Numbered from the stretch's first letter, positions 1 to 8,782 are shown. The stretch: 64,000 nt of DNA from Affinundibacterium macrobrachii (GCF_014652415.1 NZ_BMYT01000001.1:801352-865351); one strand, 5' to 3'. Numbers and translations: made by a program. Notes: a model not told the origin generated them from the letters alone.

Positions 1-28
1 GATTTCAAATCTCGAATCGGATCTACTT

Positions 29-2341
29 ATGAATTTTGGAAACAATGAAATTTTGCAAGAAATATCTCCAACATTTAAGGAAAGAGCCTCCAAAATTCCT
101 ATAGATGCTATTGGATTACCAACGCGTGCACGTAATGTTCTGCTGTCTCTTGGAGCAAAAAACAGCTATGAAGCCGTGTTCCTAGCTTTGTCTGAGCTAT
201 CGGAATCGACGGGGGTTGGTGTCAAGACAGTCTCTGAGACAAGGTCTGCAGTCTATAAGTTCATACATGAAGTCGAATCAGCTTCAGACGAAAAGATAAA
301 GCTCTATGTTGATCCAAGAGAAGAATTTCTCTCGTCGACAAACGGTAATCTTGTCGAAGCGTTTCCAGCGATTGTTGAGTTGTATCTATCCAAAAAGAAA
401 TCCTCGAATAATAAACGGGATACAGATGTTCTCAAAAAGCGTTTTGGTTTAAACGGAAACAAGAGATATACATTAGAGGATTTAGGCGCATTTTATGACG
501 TCACGCGGGAAAGAATAAGGCAAATTGAAGAAAAGTCTATTAAAGAGCTACGACTGGTTTTACAAGATGAATTAAATAAATGCCCCTGGAAATTATCTTC
601 TCAAATATATGCAGCTTACGCATCGTTTCAGGAAAGCCTGAAAGGATATGAATGGTTGATTTTGAAAGAAGATATAGAGCATATATTAGTGGATAAGTAT
701 GGAGAGACTCTAGGTGAAGAATATTTAGATTTGCTTATGGAGGTATCTGGGTACACTAAACTTCCTAAAAATATTGTCGGATTCAGAGGGGAGATATCTG
801 AAGCTTGGTGCGTAACTGAGAAATACGAAAAGCGTGAGATCGAATCTGTTTTTCAAGCTCTTGATCATATATATGACAGAGCTGATTCTTTGCCGGTTTT
901 CGATTTAATAGTGAGAGCCAAGCGAAAGAACGGAAAGAAATCGAATATTTCGAATGATTCTATAAAAATTGCCCTATCTGCCACCAAAGATATTGAGCTT
1001 CACAATGATAGCATTCTTGTAAAGTTTTCAAGGCTTAGAAGAGCCGCAGACAAGGCTTTCCGCGTACTCGAATCTTCCGGAAAACCCATGCACTTTTCGA
1101 AGATTTCTCAGGAAATAAATTTTTTGTCGAAATCGTCCATTTATTCAGATTTAACGAAAGAAACAAACTTGAAGAATCAGTTGGTAGCTGATGAAAGATT
1201 TGTTCCTATCGGAAAGAGCGGGGAGTGGGCGCTGGCAGATTGGAAAAATATAACCAATATAACGATAGTGCAAGCCATCGAGAACGTCCTGCACGCAGCG
1301 GGAAAGCCGCTTAAGTTCGCCGAGATAAAGCTGGCTATAGAAAAAACAAGGCCAGATGCTTCCTCAAACTCTTTAAAAGTCTATTTAAATGATCAAACGA
1401 AATTTTCTAGAGTTGGAAGGGGTGAGTATGCACTCAGTGCATGGAGGCTTCAATCGGTAGAAAAGGCCAAAAAGAGTGAATCCATTTCAGTTTCTGATTT
1501 TAATGAGTCCATTAAGGCCGTTATTAGAAATAGAAACCCAATAGATCTTTCCGAGTTGATACGAGCTGTATCTGCATCCACTGGTCTGTCTGAGGTAAGT
1601 GTTAGGCAAAGGGTATCTTCTACCAATGCGCTACAAATAACTCAAAAAAACGGTGAAAGAAACAAAATAGTTTATTGCAAAGACTCAGATCAATTGAGTG
1701 TAAATATCGAGGAGCGAACCCTTCTTCTAGATCAAGTTCAGCAAGAAATTAGATCCATTTTGTTTGAACAGCCAAATATTCCAATGAAAAAAGGGGATCT
1801 TTTCAAAAAGGTTTCGAAGAACGTTGAATGCCTTCGCCCAACGTTTTATCAGTATCTGGACAGGATGAAGGATATTCAAAAATACAAAGACGGAAATAAT
1901 TTATATGCGGTTTACTTGCACAATGAAGATGTAGAAAAAATTGATATTGATGTAACTAAATACACAGCAAATAGTAAAACCATTTCCTTGCTTGGTAGGC
2001 CATTGTCATTGTTAACGATGGAGAACGTTGATATGGCGCTATTCGAGTTAGGGCTGATATTTGAAACAAGCATAAAAGATTATTTAACAAATAAGAAAGC
2101 AAGTGGATCATTAAGTGTAAATTCAAAGGACATGGCAAAGTTAGCAAGCATGATTGACTGCGTGGTTAGAGAGGGAGTTGTTACAAAAGGGCATCATTTG
2201 AATACGCTAAGAGAAGAAAGAAACAATAGGGCTCATGGAAAGACGCCGAGCGAGCAGGAAAGGAAGGAATTATTTAATAAAGCTCACTATATTGCTGATC
2301 TTTTTGTTAAGTACATCTGTTTTTTTCGCGACAATGCATAA
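29..2341 (+). CDS. Multidomain protein: alpha-CTD-like HhH + sigma-70 region 4 + HARE-type winged helices + C-terminal HEPN-like domain
   Basis: Function unknown; nucleic-acid binding is strongly suggested. Domains read from the protein: residues about 24-78 resemble the helix-hairpin-helix C-terminal domain of RNA polymerase alpha. Residues about 133-176 are a sigma-70 region 4 helix-turn-helix (TRERIRQIEEKSIKELR). Residues about 340-405 and 413-473 are two HARE-HTH-like winged helices (GKPMHFSKIS, then GKPLKFAEIK, each ending in a G-E-(W/Y)-A-L segment). Two more winged-helix-like segments lie near 492-552 and 572-632. A helical C-terminus (about 655-765) carries RNNRAH at 731-736, the Rx4H signature of HEPN domains, many of which are RNases. 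The ATG at 29 has no ribosome binding site and the frame is open to the window edge, so the true start may lie upstream. Base composition and codon use are visibly A+T-richer than in the genes from 2.8 kb on, which suggests transfer. A defence role is inference. Confidence 0.75.
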   Translation: MNFGNNEILQEISPTFKERASKIPIDAIGLPTRARNVLLSLGAKNSYEAVFLALSELSESTGVGVKTVSETRSAVYKFIHEVESASDEKIKLYVDPREEFLSSTNGNLVEAFPAIVELYLSKKKSSNNKRDTDVLKKRFGLNGNKRYTLEDLGAFYDVTRERIRQIEEKSIKELRLVLQDELNKCPWKLSSQIYAAYASFQESLKGYEWLILKEDIEHILVDKYGETLGEEYLDLLMEVSGYTKLPKNIVGFRGEISEAWCVTEKYEKREIESVFQALDHIYDRADSLPVFDLIVRAKRKNGKKSNISNDSIKIALSATKDIELHNDSILVKFSRLRRAADKAFRVLESSGKPMHFSKISQEINFLSKSSIYSDLTKETNLKNQLVADERFVPIGKSGEWALADWKNITNITIVQAIENVLHAAGKPLKFAEIKLAIEKTRPDASSNSLKVYLNDQTKFSRVGRGEYALSAWRLQSVEKAKKSESISVSDFNESIKAVIRNRNPIDLSELIRAVSASTGLSEVSVRQRVSSTNALQITQKNGERNKIVYCKDSDQLSVNIEERTLLLDQVQQEIRSILFEQPNIPMKKGDLFKKVSKNVECLRPTFYQYLDRMKDIQKYKDGNNLYAVYLHNEDVEKIDIDVTKYTANSKTISLLGRPLSLLTMENVDMALFELGLIFETSIKDYLTNKKASGSLSVNSKDMAKLASMIDCVVREGVVTKGHHLNTLREERNNRAHGKTPSEQERKELFNKAHYIADLFVKYICFFRDNA

Positions 2342-2374
2342 AAAATCTAACAATCCGAAGCACTCGGACCTCTC

Positions 2375-2668
2375 TTGGTTCGGCCGGTGTTCGGGGCGTT
2401 GATTTCTCTAGCTCTACCTAGCACTGCCTACAAAGAAACCGTGGTACTTGACTCTGTTGAATTTCATGGATCAAGATATAAATCTGCTGTACTTCGTTTC
2501 AGGAACCAGCGGAATGGCAAATTGCAAAATGTCGAGCTATCAAAACGTATGTTCGAATATCAAGCTTTTTCTCCAGGGGACGCATTAGAACTTTATGGTA
2601 AGCAAGGTGTTGTGGGTGTCTACATTACTGGTTTTCGCCATAGGGACGACAAGATTAGAAACAATTAA
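2375..2668 (+). CDS. Small hypothetical protein, possibly the 3' remnant of a longer gene
   Basis: Not recognised. The frame begins only at a weak TTG (2375) or GTG (2387) and is open back to a stop at 2348-2350, without a ribosome binding site. The N-terminus has a short hydrophobic run (FGALISLALPSTAY). The rest is a compact, charged 75-residue segment (SVEFHGSRYKSAVLRFRNQ, then FSPGDALELYGKQG) that looks like a small beta-rich domain. It lies 33 bp after the HEPN/HARE gene. The lack of a convincing start fits the tail of a membrane protein whose front was lost when the accessory gene arrived, but this is inference. It could also be a genuine small gene with a rare start. Confidence 0.4.
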   Translation: MVRPVFGALISLALPSTAYKETVVLDSVEFHGSRYKSAVLRFRNQRNGKLQNVELSKRMFEYQAFSPGDALELYGKQGVVGVYITGFRHRDDKIRNN

Positions 2669-2809
2669 CAATCTCGTAATCATTCGAATATCTGTCTATA
2701 GACTACAATAAACTTAAATCGCAAAGCACACCAAAACCACCTACATAAATGCGAAAACACGATCTTATACGCGCCTAGCAAGAACTCGAACCCAAAACAG
2801 AACACGTCG

Positions 2810-3556
2810 CTATTTCACCCGCAACTTAGCATCAACACGAATGCTAATCACACTCGTACCTGGTTCAAAATCCGGCTCAACGATTTTGTCGCTTCGAACA
2901 TTGCTAACGGTGGAGGTAAAAAATCGACCATAAGTACGATCAGGGCTACGATCAATTGCACCACCTTCAAAATCCACAGAGTCGATAATAAAGTCGGATG
3001 CTTGACGCCCCATCGCTTGTGCGATCATCGCAATTCTTTCATTCAGATTCTTATAGCCAGCAAGGATGCGTTCAGCTTCAACCCGTTTGCTCAATTCATC
3101 AGATACTTCAAATCGCACATTATTCAGTGCCAAGGTTTTCTGCAAATAGGCGACCATGGCTGGCAAGTTTTTTAAATCGCGTGTTTTCAAATCCAAATAC
3201 TGCCCGACGCGCCATCCATTTGCTTGCTGCTTCACTATCGGCATACCATTTGCATTCTTGCTCGCAACTTCTTCATAAGTTTGTGAAGAATGATAGTTAT
3301 GCGTACTGAGCTCAATCCCTTTGTATTTCTGTTTAATATACTCGATACTCGTTTTCATTTTTTGATTGACGCGGGTAGCGGCAAGCGTTTTGTCTTTATC
3401 CACTTCTTCCGCGTAAAAACTAATCACGGCCTGATCATTCACGACTTTAATATCTGCACGACCCGAAACTAATACTTGGCTTCCAGCATTCATTTGTTGC
3501 GCATGTGCAGAAGCGGTTAAGACGCAAAACAAGAATAGTCCTAAAATCTTTTTCAC
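2810..3556 (-). CDS. Periplasmic SIMPL-domain (DUF541) protein, YggE-like
   Basis: A 248-residue secreted protein with a clear signal peptide (MKKILGLFLFCVLTASAHA) followed by one SIMPL/DUF541 domain. The opening GSQVLVSGRADIKVVNDQA and the later ELSKRVEAERILAGYKNLNER segment match the family pattern seen in E. coli YggE, which is of almost the same length and has been linked to lowering oxidative stress. It is probably periplasmic, possibly oligomeric. It is the last gene of the long minus-strand block and is separated from the upstream methyltransferase gene by about 140 bp holding a REP-like hairpin. The biochemical function of the family is not settled. Confidence 0.8.
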   Translation of the reverse strand: MKKILGLFLFCVLTASAHAQQMNAGSQVLVSGRADIKVVNDQAVISFYAEEVDKDKTLAATRVNQKMKTSIEYIKQKYKGIELSTHNYHSSQTYEEVASKNANGMPIVKQQANGWRVGQYLDLKTRDLKNLPAMVAYLQKTLALNNVRFEVSDELSKRVEAERILAGYKNLNERIAMIAQAMGRQASDFIIDSVDFEGGAIDRSPDRTYGRFFTSTVSNVRSDKIVEPDFEPGTSVISIRVDAKLRVK

Positions 3557-3652
3557 AAGTTTTCCTCTTCAAAGATAAATCAAAGACAGATATAAAGCAG
3601 CATCGTCATTCACCGAATTTTCGACGCGCTCTTAGGTACACAAAGCTACGAA

Positions 3653-3684
3653 TAGGTACGAATGCGCTACGCTATTCGCACCTA
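3653..3684. repeat. REP-like hairpin
   Basis: A self-complementary segment: taggtacgaat pairs with attcgcaccta (one G-T mismatch), with a further short gcg/cgc stem around a cta loop. It sits between the SIMPL gene and the rlmL-type gene. Its layout resembles the widespread taggt...attcg...accta intergenic repeats of proteobacteria. No second copy was seen in this window, so repeat status is inference. Confidence 0.45.
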
Positions 3685-3697
3685 CAAAACATCAAAA

Positions 3698-4918
3698 TTA
3701 CTCAGCCTCTTTCGGCTTAGCTGCTTCTCTACGATTAAATCCCGCCACCATATCAAAGCGGAATAAACGACATTCCAAGGCACCGTTGAAGAATGGTGTT
3801 TTACGTGATTCTTTTAGACGTAGGAGTTTTGGTAAACCCAAATCGGCAGTGAACAAGAACACGCTCCAACCAGCAAAGCGTTGCTTCAATGTGGCGCTGA
3901 ACGCAGCGAAAAATTCGCGTGCCAAATCGTCGGGTTCAAAACTTTGATCACCGCGTACGCCGATACGTTCGCCGTAAGGTGGATTGGTTAACAAGATACC
4001 TGGTTGCTCAGTTGGTGCTTTAATTTCTTGGGCCTCAATCTGCTTGAGCGGTACTTCAAATTTGATACCAGCTTTGTTCAAATTATTGCGCGTCATGCTG
4101 ACCATGTCGCCAGAAATATCGCTGCCGAAAATTGTTGGTTCTGCTGGCAAAGGATTTGCGCGTATGCTGTTTTTGATGTCTTGCCATTCTTCTTCGTTGA
4201 AGGCGGCAAATTTTTCAAAGGCGAATTCGCGACGCATGCCCGGTGGAATGCCTGCGACCATTTGCGCTGCTTCGATCAAGATGGTACCTGAGCCGCACAT
4301 AGGGTCGAACAAAGGCACACCTGGCTTCCAGCCGGAAGTACGAAGCAAACCTGCTGCTAAGTTTTCACGCAAAGGTGCATCACCTGTTTCTAAACGCCAG
4401 CCGCGTTTGAACAGGGCTTCACCTGAAGTATCGAGATAAACGGTGTAGTTGTGTGCATCTAAGAAACCGACGATGCGCATATCGGGTTGTTTGGTATCAA
4501 CTGATGGGCGTTGCGTGAATTGATCGCGGAAACGGTCACAGATCGCGTCTTTAATTTTAAGTGTGGTGAACTCCAAACTCTTGAGTGGGGACTTCACCGC
4601 AGTCACGTCGACGCGTATCGTGTGATGATAGCCAAACCAATCTTCCCACGGCTGTTCCAGCGTCAAATCGTAGATATCGTTTTCGTTGGTGTAACCACCG
4701 TGCGCCATTCGCAACAGGACGCGGGAAGCAATACGTGAATGCAAGTTGACGCGATACGCATCATTGAGTTCGCCAGAGAAATGTACGCCACCCGGTACTT
4801 GTGTGTGTACGTGTATCGTCTTAGGGGATTTGAGATCGGCGATCTCGTTGAGTTCTTCAGCTAAAGCCGTTTCCAAACCGCGTGGGCATGGGCAAAAATA
4901 AGAATAACGTGTTTTCAT
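3698..4918 (-). CDS. rlmL: THUMP-domain class I SAM-dependent 23S rRNA methyltransferase (RlmL N-terminal type)
   Basis: Predicted to methylate guanine N2 of 23S rRNA. It has an N-terminal ferredoxin-like/THUMP region (residues about 1-155) followed by a Rossmann methyltransferase domain: motif I is FDPMCGSGTILIEAA and the catalytic motif is TNPPYGERIG. At 406 residues it matches the m2G2445 half of E. coli RlmL, which carries a second methyltransferase half, so this is the single-activity form. The start was set at 4918 (MKTRYSYFCPCPRGLE) because AAGG lies six bases upstream; the two in-frame ATGs further upstream have no ribosome binding site. The exact target base is inferred from the family. 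Confidence 0.82.
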   Translation of the reverse strand: MKTRYSYFCPCPRGLETALAEELNEIADLKSPKTIHVHTQVPGGVHFSGELNDAYRVNLHSRIASRVLLRMAHGGYTNENDIYDLTLEQPWEDWFGYHHTIRVDVTAVKSPLKSLEFTTLKIKDAICDRFRDQFTQRPSVDTKQPDMRIVGFLDAHNYTVYLDTSGEALFKRGWRLETGDAPLRENLAAGLLRTSGWKPGVPLFDPMCGSGTILIEAAQMVAGIPPGMRREFAFEKFAAFNEEEWQDIKNSIRANPLPAEPTIFGSDISGDMVSMTRNNLNKAGIKFEVPLKQIEAQEIKAPTEQPGILLTNPPYGERIGVRGDQSFEPDDLAREFFAAFSATLKQRFAGWSVFLFTADLGLPKLLRLKESRKTPFFNGALECRLFRFDMVAGFNRREAAKPKEAE

Positions 4919-5012
4919 GGGGGACCTTTTTTCCGTCATGGTTTTAAAAACTCTGAACACGCGGCGTGATCAGAGGGCTTACTAAAAACTAAATGCAAAT
5001 ACTTTTTTCGAA

Positions 5013-5615
5013 CTAAGACGCAAATGCGCGCTCAAGAAAATCTAATCTATCTTGTCCCCAAAAGCCTTCGCCTTTGTACACATACCACGGGGCACCAAAG
5101 ACATTCGCGGCGATCGCATCATTGGTGTTGCGTTCGTAATCGGCTTGTACTGCTGCGGTTTCTGCTGACTTTACCAATTGTTTGCCATCTAAATCTGCAT
5201 CACAAGCGAGTCCAATTAGGGTCGCTTCGTCGGCGATATTTTTTTGCTCTGCCCACATGGCACGCATGATCGATGTCGATAAAGCCAATGCGGCTTCGTT
5301 ACCATGCGCGATTTGTGCGGCGATGATTAATCGCGCTGCGGGATCGGGCGTAACCGGAAAAAACTGTGGTTGCACATGCATGGGGACTTGCAAAAAATCG
5401 CTCCAACGCTGCAACTCAATCAGACGATAAGCTTGTCGTTGCGGCGCGCGTTTGGCCAATGGTAAGCCGCCAGACGCGGCAAAAACACGACTTAAGTCAC
5501 AAGGTTTTAAAGCGATTTTTACTTTGTATTTGCCTGCGATGTCGATAAAGCGTTGATGCCCTAAATAAGACCAAGGTGAATGGGGTGCGAAATAGTAATC
5601 ACAAACTTTGCTCAT
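5013..5615 (-). CDS. DsbA-family 2-hydroxychromene-2-carboxylate isomerase-like protein
   Basis: A 200-residue thioredoxin-fold protein of the DsbA/GST-kappa superfamily. The N-terminal CDYYFAPHSPWSYLGHQRF matches the HCCA isomerase signature, in which a serine in the SPWSYLG segment takes the place of the DsbA CxxC. The cis-proline region is FGAPWYVYKGEGFWGQDRL near the C-terminus. HCCA isomerases act glutathione-dependently in naphthalene degradation, but no aromatic degradation genes are nearby, so the physiological substrate is open. The start is the ATG at 5615, with GGAG eight bases upstream; a GTG nine bases earlier lies too close to that site. Confidence 0.75.
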   Translation of the reverse strand: MSKVCDYYFAPHSPWSYLGHQRFIDIAGKYKVKIALKPCDLSRVFAASGGLPLAKRAPQRQAYRLIELQRWSDFLQVPMHVQPQFFPVTPDPAARLIIAAQIAHGNEAALALSTSIMRAMWAEQKNIADEATLIGLACDADLDGKQLVKSAETAAVQADYERNTNDAIAANVFGAPWYVYKGEGFWGQDRLDFLERAFAS

Positions 5616-5761
5616 GCAAGACACTCCACAAATTGATTATTCAAAACATTCACCTATTGGCGGTGATGGACTTGGCAGCATTCATTGTTGTTTGGCGATA
5701 CGATTTTGAACTTAGAAATCGTATTACTCTTCATCGCTTAATACACTTTTGTTTCGACTGA

Positions 5762-5804
5762 ACTACCCTCACCCCAGCCCTCTCCCGCTTGCGGGCGAGG
5801 GAGT
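5762..5804. repeat. REP element, ccctctcccgc family, copy 1
   Basis: Intergenic repeat between the isomerase start and the hemJ stop. It reads ccctcacccc, then a palindrome ccctctcccgc / gcgggcgaggg with one mismatch. The same unit recurs at 9340-9386 and 9461-9505. It is likely a REP or BIME unit rather than a terminator, because no T-run follows. Confidence 0.7.
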
Positions 5805-5838
5805 GTTACTCGCATCAAGAGTTGCTTCAAGTAACAGA

Positions 5839-6261
5839 TTAAAACGGCTTCACCACCACCAAAATCACCGCCGCAATCATCATCAATACTGGCACTTCAT
5901 TGAAAAAGCGGAACCACTTGTGGCTACGTTTGTTTTGACCGCGTTCAAATTTTTTCAAGATACTGCCGCAAGCGTGGTGATAGCCGATCAGCAATACCAC
6001 AATCGCTAACTTCGCATGCATCCAGCCATTCCCCGGCCCTTTACCGACACCATAGCCTAGCCACAACCAAAATCCTAAAACCAATGCGGGAATCATCAAG
6101 ATGGTCATAAAGCGGTACAACTTACGTGCCATTAGCAGCAAACGTTCAATGCTGGGTTGATGAGTTTCCATCGCCAAATTGACAAAAATACGCGGCAAAT
6201 AAAATAAACCGGCAAACCAAGAAGCGATAAACACGATATGAAATGCTTTAACGTAGAGCAT
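5839..6261 (-). CDS. hemJ: HemJ-type protoporphyrinogen IX oxidase (UPF0093)
   Basis: A 140-residue membrane protein with four predicted transmembrane segments. The N-terminus MLYVKAFHIVFIASWFAGLF, including His8, and the segment LYLPRIFV-like following it are characteristic of HemJ, which oxidises protoporphyrinogen IX to protoporphyrin IX in many proteobacteria that lack HemG and HemY. It is 29 bp downstream of proA in the same direction. The window also encodes the next haem enzyme, ferrochelatase (hemH), and the early enzyme HemL, though at separate loci. A CopD-like role is the alternative label used for related proteins. Confidence 0.8.
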   Translation of the reverse strand: MLYVKAFHIVFIASWFAGLFYLPRIFVNLAMETHQPSIERLLLMARKLYRFMTILMIPALVLGFWLWLGYGVGKGPGNGWMHAKLAIVVLLIGYHHACGSILKKFERGQNKRSHKWFRFFNEVPVLMMIAAVILVVVKPF

Positions 6262-6290
6262 GTGTGACCTTATTTCTGACTATATTTCTG

Positions 6291-7577
6291 TTATTGGCGA
6301 ACTTCACCATGACCAAAGACCACGTATTTCAAAGAGGTTAATCCTTCCAAGCCAACGGGTCCGCGCGCGTGCAGTTTATCATTAGAAATGCCGATTTCCG
6401 CGCCGAGCCCATATTCAAATCCATCTGCGAATCGAGTCGATGCATTTATCATGACCGATGCCGAATCGACTTCGCGCAAAAATGCCATGGCACGACTATA
6501 GTCTTCGGTGATGATGCACTCGGTGTGCTTGGACGAATAGCGGTTGATATGTTCGATTGCTTCCTTCATATCAGCCACCACTTTGATTGCCAAAATCGGT
6601 GCTAAGTATTCGGTAGACCAATCAGCTTCTTGCACCTCTGCCAAATAAGGATAAGCGTGTAGGATTTGTGCTGCTTGTGCATCACAACGCAATTCTACTT
6701 TTTCAGTCAAATAACGCTCGGCTAACAAGGGCAAAACCTGTGGAGCAATTGCTTCAGCCACCAATAGGGTTTCCATCGTATTGCAGGTACCGTAGCGATG
6801 GCATTTTGCATTAAATCCTATATCGATGGCTTTTTGCAGATCTGCTTTATCGTCGATATAGACGTGGCAGATGCCGTCCAAATGCTTGATCATCGGCACA
6901 GTCGCTTCGCGCATCAAGCGTTCTATCAAACTTTTGCCACCACGCGGCACAATCACATCCACATATTCTGGCATGGTAATCAAAGCACCAACCGCAGCGC
7001 GGTCGGTGGTATCAACCACTTGCACCGCTTGTTCCGGCAAACCAGCGGCAGCTAGTCCCTCTTTCACCAATAATGCCAATGCGCGATTACAATGAATAGC
7101 TTCGGAGCCACCGCGCAAGATGGTTGCATTACCACTCTTGATACATAAACCCGCTGCATCCACCGTCACATTCGGTCGCGCTTCATAAATAATACCGATC
7201 ACGCCCAGCGGCACGCGCATTTGTCCAACCTGTATGCCAGATGGGCGATATTTCATATTCGAGATTTCGCCGATGGGATCAGACAAGCGGGCAATTTGTT
7301 CTAGGCCTTCTGCCATCGTAGCAATCGCTTTATCGCTCAAGGCAAGGCGATCTAACATCGCGGCATCCATGCCTGCAGTTTTTGCGGCGGCCAGATCGAG
7401 TTCATTGGCGGCACGCAAAGAAGCGGCATCACGACGAATTGCTGTAGCTATAGCAAGCAGCGCTTTGTTTTTGGTGGCTGTGTCGGCCTTTGCCATCGCA
7501 CGTGATGCTAAGCGCGCTTGCTGGCCTAGGGTTTGAATATAGATGGCGACGTCGCCAATATTTTTTTCAACGCTCAT
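6291..7577 (-). CDS. proA: Gamma-glutamyl phosphate reductase
   Basis: NADPH-dependent reduction of glutamyl-5-phosphate to glutamate-5-semialdehyde in proline synthesis; cytosolic. The 428-residue protein is full length for ProA. The aldehyde-dehydrogenase-fold landmarks are visible: [20 protein letters not shown] for nucleotide binding and [15 protein letters not shown], which contains the catalytic cysteine. It lies downstream of holA. The 162-bp gap between them is filled mostly by the structured element described separately at 7622-7739. The partner kinase proB is not in this window. Confidence 0.95.
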   Translation of the reverse strand: MSVEKNIGDVAIYIQTLGQQARLASRAMAKADTATKNKALLAIATAIRRDAASLRAANELDLAAAKTAGMDAAMLDRLALSDKAIATMAEGLEQIARLSDPIGEISNMKYRPSGIQVGQMRVPLGVIGIIYEARPNVTVDAAGLCIKSGNATILRGGSEAIHCNRALALLVKEGLAAAGLPEQAVQVVDTTDRAAVGALITMPEYVDVIVPRGGKSLIERLMREATVPMIKHLDGICHVYIDDKADLQKAIDIGFNAKCHRYGTCNTMETLLVAEAIAPQVLPLLAERYLTEKVELRCDAQAAQILHAYPYLAEVQEADWSTEYLAPILAIKVVADMKEAIEHINRYSSKHTECIITEDYSRAMAFLREVDSASVMINASTRFADGFEYGLGAEIGISNDKLHARGPVGLEGLTSLKYVVFGHGEVRQ

Positions 7578-7621
7578 GTTTAGAACACATTAAATCAATT
7601 TGTTTAAATGACCCGCTATCG

Positions 7622-7739
7622 CCGAGCTTCACAAAATTGCTTTTTGGGATGCAGCGCTAGGCGCTCAGCGCAGCAATATGTCGATATTGCGAGCATGAGC
7701 AACAATGCGATGCGCCCAAATAAGCGATTTGGCGAAGCG
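7622..7739 (-). repeat. Structured intergenic palindromic element, copy A (72-bp conserved core 7646-7717)
   Basis: The core starts gggatgcagcgctaggcgc, has a central hairpin gcaatatgtcgatattgc, and ends gcgatgcgccc. It is the same length (72 bp) as copy B at 55705-55776 and differs at only about a dozen positions. The core folds as nested stems: GGG/CCC, GCAgCGC/GCGaTGC, GCTCA/TGAGC, and GCAATAT/ATATTGC. Outside the core the flanks pair with each other (gcttcacaaaattgctttt against the complement of aagcgatttggcgaagc). The element begins directly after the holA stop codon. It is assigned to the minus strand because both copies follow minus-strand genes. Confidence 0.75.
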
Positions 7740-8759
7740 TTAATTTGCTTTTGCTACGCGCAAACCCAGATGCAATAAAGCATCCCAAGCATCACCAGCA
7801 AATTTTGGCGCACGTAAGCCCTTCACCATTTTGTCGATTTGCGCAGCGTCTTGTAATGCTGCTTGCAGGGTCGCCAAACTCACACGACGTAATGCGGGTT
7901 CCATGAGTTTTTCTCTTGGCCCCCAGATACGGTACTCTTTTAAGAGTGCCCCCAATGGGCGTCCTTGTGCGACGCCGGATTTTAATTTGAGTAAGGTGCG
8001 TAGCTCTTCTGCCATCGCCCATAAGACCAAAGGTAGCGCTTCGCCCTCGCCTTTGAGTCCATCTAACATTCTGACCAAGCGTGCCACATCACCAACCAGC
8101 ATCGCTTCGTTAAGTTTAAACACATCATAACGAGCGACGTTTAAGACCGCATCGTGAATCACGTCAAAACTCAATTTACCTTGTGGATGTAGCAAACCGA
8201 GTTTTTGAATTTCTTGATGCGCTGCGAGTAAGTTTCCTTCCACCCTATCCGCAATAAACTCCAAGCTTTGACGATCTGCGCTTTGGCCTTGTGCCGCCAA
8301 TCGTTGTCCTATCCAATTCGGCAAGGCAACGCGTTCAATTAAAGGGATGTCGATATACACAGCAACCTGCTGCAACATCGTCACCCAAGCTGCTTTTTGC
8401 GTTGCCCAATCAAGTTTGGGCAAGGTAATTAAAGTGATGTTATCGGGCGAGAGATCACGTACATATTCTTGTAAAGCTGCGCCGCCGTCTTTACCAGGTT
8501 TGCCTGTAGGAATACGCAAATCAATCAGCTTTTTGTCGCCAAATAAGGATTGTGATTGGTTCGCAGCGAGCAGTTCGCCCCACTTAAAATAGCGTTCTAC
8601 CGTGAGAATTTCGCGCTCTAAAAAACCTTGTGCTTTCGAGACTTTACGAATTTTGTCAGCGGTTTCTTGGACTAGCAAATGCTCATCGCTGGAGATAACA
8701 TACATCGCCGCCAAACCTTTGGCGAGATGGGCATCAATAGCGTCGTAGCGTAATTGCAT
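7740..8759 (-). CDS. holA: DNA polymerase III subunit delta
   Basis: The clamp-loader delta subunit that opens the beta clamp during replication. At 339 residues it is the usual length. The N-terminal region (YVISSDEHLLVQETADKIRK) is the expected ATPase-like domain without a P-loop, followed by the helical collar domain near the C-terminus (MVKGLRAPKFAGDAWDALLHL). It is 23 bp after lptE in the same direction; the lptE-holA pair downstream of leuS is a conserved arrangement in proteobacteria, which supports the call. Confidence 0.92.
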   Translation of the reverse strand: MQLRYDAIDAHLAKGLAAMYVISSDEHLLVQETADKIRKVSKAQGFLEREILTVERYFKWGELLAANQSQSLFGDKKLIDLRIPTGKPGKDGGAALQEYVRDLSPDNITLITLPKLDWATQKAAWVTMLQQVAVYIDIPLIERVALPNWIGQRLAAQGQSADRQSLEFIADRVEGNLLAAHQEIQKLGLLHPQGKLSFDVIHDAVLNVARYDVFKLNEAMLVGDVARLVRMLDGLKGEGEALPLVLWAMAEELRTLLKLKSGVAQGRPLGALLKEYRIWGPREKLMEPALRRVSLATLQAALQDAAQIDKMVKGLRAPKFAGDAWDALLHLGLRVAKAN

Positions 8760-8782
8760 ATTCTGTTTTGACTTTAGTTTGC

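Noticed and set aside
7622-7739. Integron attC site
   Set aside because: attC sites have conserved ends and a variable middle; here the middle is conserved and the outer arms vary. No RYYYAAC/GTTRRRY core pair or integrase gene is present.
7622-7739. Ordinary rho-independent terminator of holA
   Set aside because: The stem is far longer than needed, its core is shared with another locus, and no T-run follows on the minus strand.
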